From Candidatus Kapaibacterium sp. (GTDB taxonomy: Bacteria; Bacteroidota; Ignavibacteria; Kapaibacteriales; WFXC01), in assembly GCA_026996895.1 (NCBI GenBank), contig JALWJX010000082.1:1-38030 (forward strand): a stretch of DNA of 38,030 bases, in the 5' to 3' direction. Made by a program: the position numbers and the translations under genes. Positions 32,621 through 38,030 of the stretch are shown piece after piece. Below the pieces are notes generated by a model that made no database searches, was not told the origin of the DNA, and saw nothing but the letters and a program-made list of their open reading frames with translations. Numbering within the stretch: the stretch's first letter is position 1; every line of letters starts with the position of its first letter.

Positions 32621-34555
32621 CTACACGGAGGTTGTGAAACTCTGGATATCTCGCGCCCAGTACTCAGCGGGCTGATCTATAAAGGTGCGAAACCACAATT
32701 CAACGGTCAATAAGGTCCAGATTGCCAGTGCATAATCCTCTTTGCCCTGCCGATCTTCAACAATAAGCCGACGCACCGCTTTCGGGTGAAAAATGCCCCG
32801 GCGCTGGAGGGCTGATTCTGACAAAATATCGTCAATCATTGGCGCCAGCGGTCCCCGGATCCACGATCGCAAAGGTGAGGCAAAGGGAGCCTTGGGACGA
32901 TAAACGATCTCGCGGGGCAGATACCGCTCGGCGACCTTCTTGAGCAGATATTTTTGCACATTCCCTCGAATGCGAAACTTCGGCGGCAGGGTAAATGCGA
33001 ACTCGACAATTCGATGATCGATCAACGGAGGACGTGCCTCAACGCTGGCTGCCATCGTCGCTTTGTCAGTATACGTGAGATTATGCTCGCTCAGGAATAC
33101 CTTCGTGTCATTCCAGCACATCTTCGTCAGGTATGACACTGCCGCACTGTGAAACCGCTGCTGTTGCGCCTGATAAAAATGCGTGTCATAGTACGAACCG
33201 CACTGGAACAATTGCTCAAATTGCGATGGAGAAAACGAAAGATCGGATGATAGGTATCGTTCCAGAGGAGGCAGGGAAGCAAAGCTCAGAAAGCGCTTGA
33301 GCCAGCGAAACAAGCGGAATCCCCGGCGTTCCGAGGCAACAGGGACAAATTGTATCGCCCACTCCAGCAGTGATCGGGCAAATTTTGGGACAATGGTTTG
33401 ATACACCTCCGCTTTGAGACATCCCAGATACTTGCGGTATCCACCGAACACTTCATCCCCACCTACGCCATTGAGCAGCACAATGATCTGATGCTCTCGA
33501 GCCGCCTTTGCAATCAAGTACGTGTTAATAGCCGCGGGATCCCCGATGGGCTCATCTAAATGCCAGATCATTTTCGGCAGCAATGAGACAATGTCTGGTT
33601 GCAGAACAAATTCGTGGTATTGAAAATCGAACTGTTGAGCGACGGAACGAGCAAAACGGTGATCTTCCACCAACTGTTCAAAGCGTTGATCCTCAGGAGC
33701 AAAAGCAATGGTAAAAGCGTGAATGTCCCGACTGGTGTGGTGCCGCATCAATGCAGCAACCAGAGAAGAGTCCAATCCTCCACTAAGAAAAACGCCAACA
33801 GGAACATCAGCAATCATTTGCAATCGCACAGCATCTTGAAGCAGGGTATCCAAATGCTCAATGCTTTCCTGCCCATCAGCCGGCTCCTCTACGGGCTGGA
33901 GATCCCAATAGCAGTGCAGATGCAACTGCTCTCCGTCCCACTTTCCCCACCAGCCAGCCGGCAGTTTGCGGACAAAGCGGAATCCCGTAAGCGGCGTCAC
34001 CTGAAATCGGGTGGGATTGCACAAGGCGCGTTCATCAGCTTCAACGGGAATAAGTCCTGAGCGGAACAGTGCCTTGATTTCCGAAGCAACCACAAACATC
34101 CCATTGTACACGGCATAATACAGCGGCTTTATGCCCAGCCGATCGCGCCCAATAAAAAGCGCATTTGTCTCAGCGTCATAGAGAGCAAAAGCAAACATCC
34201 CATTACAATGCTGCAAAAAATCAGCACCCTGCTCCATCCAGCCGTAGAGCAATACTTCTGTGTCAGTCTGCGAGCGGAACTGGTACCCTTTGTGTTCCAG
34301 TTGATGCCGCAACTCGCGAAAGTTGTAGATCTCACCGTTGTACACAATCCAATACCGCTGCGTTGGATCTGCCATTGGCTGATTGCCAGCGGGTGATAGG
34401 TCTAAGATTGCCAGCCGCTGATGTCCCAACCCGACCCGGTGGGTGTCGAACCATTGCACTCCTGTTGCATCAGGTCCGCGGTGGGCAATCGTTGATACCA
34501 TCCGTTCAACCGTCGCCCGATCACCGCCACCTGCCACTGCCACAATACCGCACAT
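32621..34555 (-). CDS. asnB: Asparagine synthase (glutamine-hydrolysing), AsnB type
   Basis: This 644-residue amidotransferase has Cys2 as nucleophile (MCGIVAVAGG), the glutamine site HRGPDATG, and VYNGEIYNFRELR. The synthetase domain follows with the ATP pyrophosphatase loop LSGGLDSS (258-264), GGDEVFGGYRKY and SVEARPPLIDHRIVEF. It turns Asp and Gln into Asn and Glu, or, as in many polysaccharide clusters, may amidate a carboxyl group such as that of a uronic acid. It is the first gene of the six-gene operon, which favours a glycan-related role. ATG 34555 is set by Cys2; no clear ribosome site is seen. Confidence 0.93.
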   Translation of the reverse strand: MCGIVAVAGGGDRATVERMVSTIAHRGPDATGVQWFDTHRVGLGHQRLAILDLSPAGNQPMADPTQRYWIVYNGEIYNFRELRHQLEHKGYQFRSQTDTEVLLYGWMEQGADFLQHCNGMFAFALYDAETNALFIGRDRLGIKPLYYAVYNGMFVVASEIKALFRSGLIPVEADERALCNPTRFQVTPLTGFRFVRKLPAGWWGKWDGEQLHLHCYWDLQPVEEPADGQESIEHLDTLLQDAVRLQMIADVPVGVFLSGGLDSSLVAALMRHHTSRDIHAFTIAFAPEDQRFEQLVEDHRFARSVAQQFDFQYHEFVLQPDIVSLLPKMIWHLDEPIGDPAAINTYLIAKAAREHQIIVLLNGVGGDEVFGGYRKYLGCLKAEVYQTIVPKFARSLLEWAIQFVPVASERRGFRLFRWLKRFLSFASLPPLERYLSSDLSFSPSQFEQLFQCGSYYDTHFYQAQQQRFHSAAVSYLTKMCWNDTKVFLSEHNLTYTDKATMAASVEARPPLIDHRIVEFAFTLPPKFRIRGNVQKYLLKKVAERYLPREIVYRPKAPFASPLRSWIRGPLAPMIDDILSESALQRRGIFHPKAVRRLIVEDRQGKEDYALAIWTLLTVELWFRTFIDQPAEYWARDIQSFTTSV

Positions 34556-34792
34556 CGCGTTTTTTGACCGCTGAGCATTTCATTGAACAATTCCTTCGCC
34601 AGAAACTTAGCGAATTCCGTATAAACGTTTTGACGCAACCTTTTGTGAAGCAACTCTCCACTTTTTGCCAATCCCTGCCATTCCAAAGCGCCGGATCGGA
34701 TGATGCTTAGGCTCATTTATGGGTATATGACGACACCGCTCCTCCCTTAGCAGATTCGCTCCCATTCTACTCCATCCGGGGAATTCCGGAAG

Positions 34793-36106
34793 TTACCAGG
34801 AAGCAGGTGCAGGCGCCTGGAGGCGGCGGATTTTCCCGTACAAATACAAATTCGCCACCAATCGCCCCACTACCAATGCCATTGCAGCAGCGAAAATGCC
34901 AATCATATCGAAGGCAGCAATGGCGATCCACATCGTGACTCCAATAAATGCAATTTCCAGAACCGTAGCATTCGACACCGCCACCGTTGTTCCAGCCGTC
35001 ATCAACACGCCGCGCTCAAATGCCAGCCAGGCAGTCAGTCCGGGGATAATACATAAAATCTGGGTTGCTACAATCGCATAGTGAGTCAATTCCAGACTGA
35101 GCCCACTAATGGTATGGTACCACAGCGATCCGACCGGCGTCCATCCAACTAATGCCACACCAGCCACCGCCGCAAGCGCAATGCCCCACGCAAAGCGTGC
35201 CAGAAGACGATACCGCTGAAATGCTGGATCCAGCAATGCAACCACCACCTCCTGAAATGAGATCCCAACGCTGCGGAAAATAAAAACCAGCGCTCCCACC
35301 ACGGGGTATACTGCTAAGGATTCAATCGGCAACCGCGCACGTCCCATAAAAAAGGTCAGCATCGGAGATGTCGCCAGCGTAATTACCGATGTCAGGGCTA
35401 AAGGAACGTAAAATCGCAGGATCTCACGGTAACTCAGGCTATCCGCCGGTGGATAAGGTCGATACGTTCGCAGCAATGGGCGAGTCATCCAGTAGATAAC
35501 CAACAGCTCAACAGTCACGCCAATAGACAGCGTCAATGCACCAGTAGCAGCACCATCCAGCACTCCGGTAAGCGACAGCATCGTTGCCGCCATACCAACC
35601 GCCAGCAGGCGAAAGCCTGTGCCATACGCCACTTTGCGGGTTTGTCCGTGACGGATCAATACTCCCTGATAAAACCGGCGAATCCCGATGACAAGGGGCC
35701 AGGGCAACAGCAACAATAGTGCAATATGCGTTGGCTGTACCACCTGTTCCGGCAGTGCCAGGATGTGGATTGCCAGAATGTCGAATACCGGAGGAATCAG
35801 CAAGAATGCCAAGGCAAGCGTGACGCCAATGCTTAAATTGCGCGAGAAAATCCACAGTCTCCGGAAAGCACCCCGATCTTTGAGCAATGCAACAACGCCA
35901 CTCATCAACATAATCACCGGTGCTTCCACGATCAACGCTAAAGCAAATGCCACGCCATAAGCTGCTAACTGATACTTCGGTTCTGGCATTCTGGCAATGA
36001 CAGCAGAAACAAAGGGTCCTTCAATCGCCATCATCAGCCAGGTCAACGCTAACGGATACCAGAACCGGAACACCGTCCGCACTGTCAATGGTTGTGTTGC
36101 TTCCAT
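34793..36106 (-). CDS. MOP-superfamily membrane protein (MATE/ANKH-like)
   Basis: A 437-residue membrane protein with about twelve hydrophobic segments. The opening RFWYPLALTWLMMAIEGPFVSAVIARMPEPKYQLAAYGVAFALALIV, and its repetition in the second half (RFYVPLALTSVITLATSPML), show the internal two-fold repeat of the MATE/flippase (MOP) superfamily. The tone is closer to the ANKH (progressive ankylosis) branch than to NorM-type drug pumps; this is a judgement by eye. Substrate is unknown. It is preceded by GAAGG and ATG 36106; 237 bases separate its stop from asnB, so it could be a lipid-linked glycan flippase for that operon, or unrelated. Confidence 0.72.
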   Translation of the reverse strand: MEATQPLTVRTVFRFWYPLALTWLMMAIEGPFVSAVIARMPEPKYQLAAYGVAFALALIVEAPVIMLMSGVVALLKDRGAFRRLWIFSRNLSIGVTLALAFLLIPPVFDILAIHILALPEQVVQPTHIALLLLLPWPLVIGIRRFYQGVLIRHGQTRKVAYGTGFRLLAVGMAATMLSLTGVLDGAATGALTLSIGVTVELLVIYWMTRPLLRTYRPYPPADSLSYREILRFYVPLALTSVITLATSPMLTFFMGRARLPIESLAVYPVVGALVFIFRSVGISFQEVVVALLDPAFQRYRLLARFAWGIALAAVAGVALVGWTPVGSLWYHTISGLSLELTHYAIVATQILCIIPGLTAWLAFERGVLMTAGTTVAVSNATVLEIAFIGVTMWIAIAAFDMIGIFAAAMALVVGRLVANLYLYGKIRRLQAPAPASW

Positions 36107-36381
36107 CCACCTTCAGTAAATGCCTTCACTGCAAAGCTCAAACGACGTTCAAGACAAAACCATCAATGCCGCTTTCTCCATTTCCTTCTCGTGGCGCTGT
36201 GCGATAAAGAACGCTTTCTTATCCCGTCTACCCTCATCCGCCCAGCACTTCCCTACCACCGTAGAAATTGTACCAGCTTTTGTACCGCCCAGACATCCAC
36301 ACCTCCAAAGTGGACAACCACCGTCAACATTCCTGCAATGGAACGGACAATCCCAAAGCGTGCGCTTTCCAGCAGCAACGC
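36107..36381. other. Intergenic gap, no clear gene
   Basis: About 275 bases between the CopD-like stop and the MATE/ANKH-like start. ORF-track entries here translate to non-protein-like sequences. The one thing visible is that the CopD-like frame stays open for another 42 codons after its TAG, to 36253; see findings. No hairpin with T-tract and no strong promoter were seen. Confidence 0.5.
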
Positions 36382-36882
36382 CTACCATCCTCGAGAAAGC
36401 AGCACGCCCAGAAACGAGATTCCCAGTGCCAGCAGAACAATGACTCTCCCCAGCCACGAGGAAATCCGCCGAATGCGTTGCCGCTGTGGATGATCTTCCG
36501 GCAACTGCTCCGCCAGCCGGGCAGATTTCGGTCCAAAGTACAGATCGTGAGCGAGGGTTGTTATTACTGTCAGGGCAAACAACCCCAGCTTCCATCCCAG
36601 GATGGTTCCTGTTGCCGACTGCCAGAAAGCAGCACTGATCAAATCCGACCACGTATAACCCCGCAGCAGGAGCATCCCTGTTCCTGTCAGTAAGAGTACT
36701 CCCAGCGTGATCCATCCCACCAGGCGGATGCGCAGCCCCAGCTCTGTGAGGAGCACAGCTCGAATGGGGAAAATTGAGGGATGCCGGATCAGTGGTAACA
36801 CGGCATACGAAATGAACAACATCCCACCAATCCAGATAGCGACTGCCAGAATATGCAGCCACACAAAAAGCTGATACCACAT
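36382..36882 (-). CDS. CopD/DUF4149-like small membrane protein
   Basis: A 166-residue protein with four hydrophobic segments. It opens with FVWLHILAVAIWIGGMLFISYAVLP, the His-containing first helix shared by CopD, DUF4149 and related membrane families, and has a further histidine in TTLAHDLYFGP. CopD proper takes part in copper uptake, but the small forms are not characterised, and a haem- or metal-binding bundle is only a guess. The track starts at TTG 36885; ATG 36882 is preferred. It begins 16 bases after the gcvH stop, so it probably shares the accC-gcvH transcript. Confidence 0.75.
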   Translation of the reverse strand: MWYQLFVWLHILAVAIWIGGMLFISYAVLPLIRHPSIFPIRAVLLTELGLRIRLVGWITLGVLLLTGTGMLLLRGYTWSDLISAAFWQSATGTILGWKLGLFALTVITTLAHDLYFGPKSARLAEQLPEDHPQRQRIRRISSWLGRVIVLLALGISFLGVLLSRGW

Positions 36883-36898
36883 CAACGGCAGTTGCTGC

Positions 36899-37282
36899 TT
36901 ACGCCTCGCTGATCAGCGCAGCATACTGCTCCGCAGTCAGGAGATTCTCCAGCTCACCCGGATCACTGACCTCAATCTTGATCAACCATCCTTCACCGTA
37001 CGGATCCTGGTTGATCTTTTCCGGCTCATCGTTGATGTCTTCGTGAATCTCCAGCACTTTTCCACTGACAGGCGCATACAAATCTGCCACGGTTTTCACT
37101 GCTTCGATGGTTCCAAACGCTTCGCCCTGTTTAACTGATTCCAGCGCCGGATCAATGTCCACGTACACAATATCCCCCAGCTCACTCTGGGCATAGTCGG
37201 TAATGCCCACAGTCCCCACATTCCCCTCTACTCGAATCCATTCGTGTTCCTTCGTATACCGCAGGTCTTCTGGAATGTTCAT
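36899..37282 (-). CDS. gcvH: Glycine cleavage system H protein
   Basis: GcvH carries the lipoyl arm that shuttles the aminomethyl group among the P, T and L proteins of glycine cleavage. The 127-residue protein has the family start DLRYTKEHEWIRVEGN, VGITDYAQSELGDIVYV, the lipoylated Lys63 in GTIEAVKTVADLYAPVSG, and the end block DPYGEGWLIKIEV. ATG 37282 overlaps the accC stop by one base (TGATG), with AGGAG eight bases upstream; the track's GTG 37285 is less likely. The motif is that of GcvH and not the EAMKM of the biotin carrier AccB. gcvP and gcvT are not in the window. Confidence 0.95.
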   Translation of the reverse strand: MNIPEDLRYTKEHEWIRVEGNVGTVGITDYAQSELGDIVYVDIDPALESVKQGEAFGTIEAVKTVADLYAPVSGKVLEIHEDINDEPEKINQDPYGEGWLIKIEVSDPGELENLLTAEQYAALISEA

Positions 37283-38030
37283 CACCGTCTCTCCTCAGTT
37301 GACACAACTTCCATTGTATTCCAATCGTGCGTATCCAGGTATCGGGTATCGAAATTTCCTGCGATGAAATCAGGGTTCTCGAGCATTCGGATATGAAAGG
37401 GAATCGTTGTGTGAATTCCCTCAATGATGGCTTCCTGAAGTGCCCGATACATCCGGCTCATCGCTTCCTCCCGGCTGGTACCATAGCTGATAAACTTTGC
37501 AATCATCGAATCGTAGTACGGCGGAATGACATAGCCCTGATAAATGTGCGAATCGATGCGAATGCCAGGACCGCCGGGCAAGTGCAATCGCTCAATGCGC
37601 CCCGGTGAGGGACGGAAATAATGATACGGATCTTCCGCATTGATGCGGCATTCGATGGAATGATACAACGGTGGCGACGGCTGGATGGAAAGGTGCTGTC
37701 CATCTGCAATCCGAATTTGCTCCTTGACCAGATCCACACCCAATGATTGCTCCGTCACCGGATGCTCCACCTGAATACGGGTGTTCATCTCCATAAAGTA
37801 AAAATTTCGATCCTCGTCCACCAGAAACTCCACAGTGCCAGCATTAACGTAATCGACCGCTTCGGCTGCCCGGATGGCTGCTTCACCCATTTTTTCCCGA
37901 AGCTCCGGGGTCATAATAGGGGACGGCGCCTCTTCGATCAATTTCTGATGCCGCCGCTGGATAGAGCATTCCCGCTCGTTGAGATGAATGGTTGTTCCGT
38001 GGGTATCAGCAATCACCTGAAACTCAATGT
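37282..38030 (-). CDS. accC: Acetyl-CoA carboxylase biotin carboxylase subunit, 5' part outside window
   Basis: The C-terminal 249 residues of a biotin carboxylase. The frame continues through the right edge (IEFQV before the track's first Met), so the track start is not real. Visible blocks are [50 protein letters not shown] with the metal- and bicarbonate-binding Glu and Arg, ECRINAED, and the C-terminal lid region. The enzyme carboxylates biotin on its carrier with ATP and bicarbonate, for acetyl-CoA or another acyl-CoA carboxylase. The end is complete and overlaps gcvH. Whether accB lies upstream cannot be seen. Confidence 0.93.
   Translation of the reverse strand, partial: IEFQVIADTHGTTIHLNERECSIQRRHQKLIEEAPSPIMTPELREKMGEAAIRAAEAVDYVNAGTVEFLVDEDRNFYFMEMNTRIQVEHPVTEQSLGVDLVKEQIRIADGQHLSIQPSPPLYHSIECRINAEDPYHYFRPSPGRIERLHLPGGPGIRIDSHIYQGYVIPPYYDSMIAKFISYGTSREEAMSRMYRALQEAIIEGIHTTIPFHIRMLENPDFIAGNFDTRYLDTHDWNTMEVVSTEERR

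Noticed and set aside
34556-34792. Promoter-like TAAGTTTC before asnB
   Set aside because: One mismatch to TAnnTTTG and no -33 partner; too weak to annotate.
36149-36880. 243-residue minus-strand ORF
   Set aside because: It is out of frame with the CopD-like gene it covers, has a composition rich in Cys, Arg and His, and shows no domain.
1-38030. CRISPR arrays, tRNA, rRNA, insertion sequences or prophage
   Set aside because: No regularly spaced repeats, cloverleaf-like sequences, transposase or integrase frames were seen on reading both strands.

Overview
The window looks like a piece of a bacterial chromosome of roughly balanced GC. I read it as coming from the FCB group (Bacteroidota, or a Chlorobi/Ignavibacteria/Kapabacteria-type relative). 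The reasons are a PorX-type response regulator with a PglZ domain, a lipoprotein resembling PorW/SprE, a DUF2723 (GT117-type) membrane glycosyltransferase, an IgGFc-binding-like secreted protein, and at least one clean TAnnTTTG promoter element of the Bacteroidota type. No rRNA, tRNA, CRISPR array, transposase, integrase or phage gene was seen. Genes are packed in short operons with many stop/start overlaps, and several convergent pairs overlap at their stop codons.

Layout, left to right. (1) 1-7521, minus strand: a sulfotransferase, then a GT117 membrane glycosyltransferase, a GT2 polyprenyl-phosphate sugar synthase, an MdtG-like MFS exporter, a palindrome-rich intergenic patch, a possible 62-residue protein, and an IgGFc-like secreted protein cut by the left edge. 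(2) 7647-12724, plus strand: PorW/SprE-like TPR lipoprotein, PAS histidine kinase, sigma-54 response regulator, and a small acidic CxC protein. (3) 12675-14499: clpS and ispD (minus) and a LON-domain protein (plus). (4) 14496-19783, minus strand: hpf, hprK, a peptide-type binding lipoprotein and a UMF1-family transporter, with a probable outer-membrane barrel protein further upstream. (5) 19899-26464, plus strand: porX, tsaE, an O-antigen-ligase-like protein with TPRs, a protein built of two tandem copies of one unknown domain, an SFGG-repeat membrane protein, and an SDR oxidoreductase. (6) 26461-34555, minus strand: six tightly coupled genes (asnB, bi-domain oxidoreductase, toroid protein, formyltransferase-like protein, second toroid protein, WecG/TagA/CpsF transferase) that look like a surface-polymer biosynthesis operon. 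(7) 34793-38030, minus strand: accC (cut by the right edge), gcvH, a CopD-like membrane protein, and a MATE/ANKH-like membrane protein.

How the parts may fit together. Much of the window concerns the cell envelope. PorX and the PorW-like lipoprotein belong to type IX secretion and its control. The IgGFc-like protein is a plausible exported product. GT2 plus GT117 would make and use a lipid-linked sugar, possibly on exported proteins, and the sulfotransferase could decorate a surface glycan. The O-antigen-ligase-like protein and the asnB operon add polysaccharide assembly. The remainder is housekeeping: clpS, ispD, tsaE, hpf, hprK, gcvH, accC.

The best candidates for something undescribed are the asnB-wecG operon, whose formyltransferase-like enzyme has Ser where the family's catalytic Asn is expected, and the pair formed by the tandem-duplicated protein and the SFGG-repeat protein. 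All functions are read from motifs and context by eye; no database search was run.
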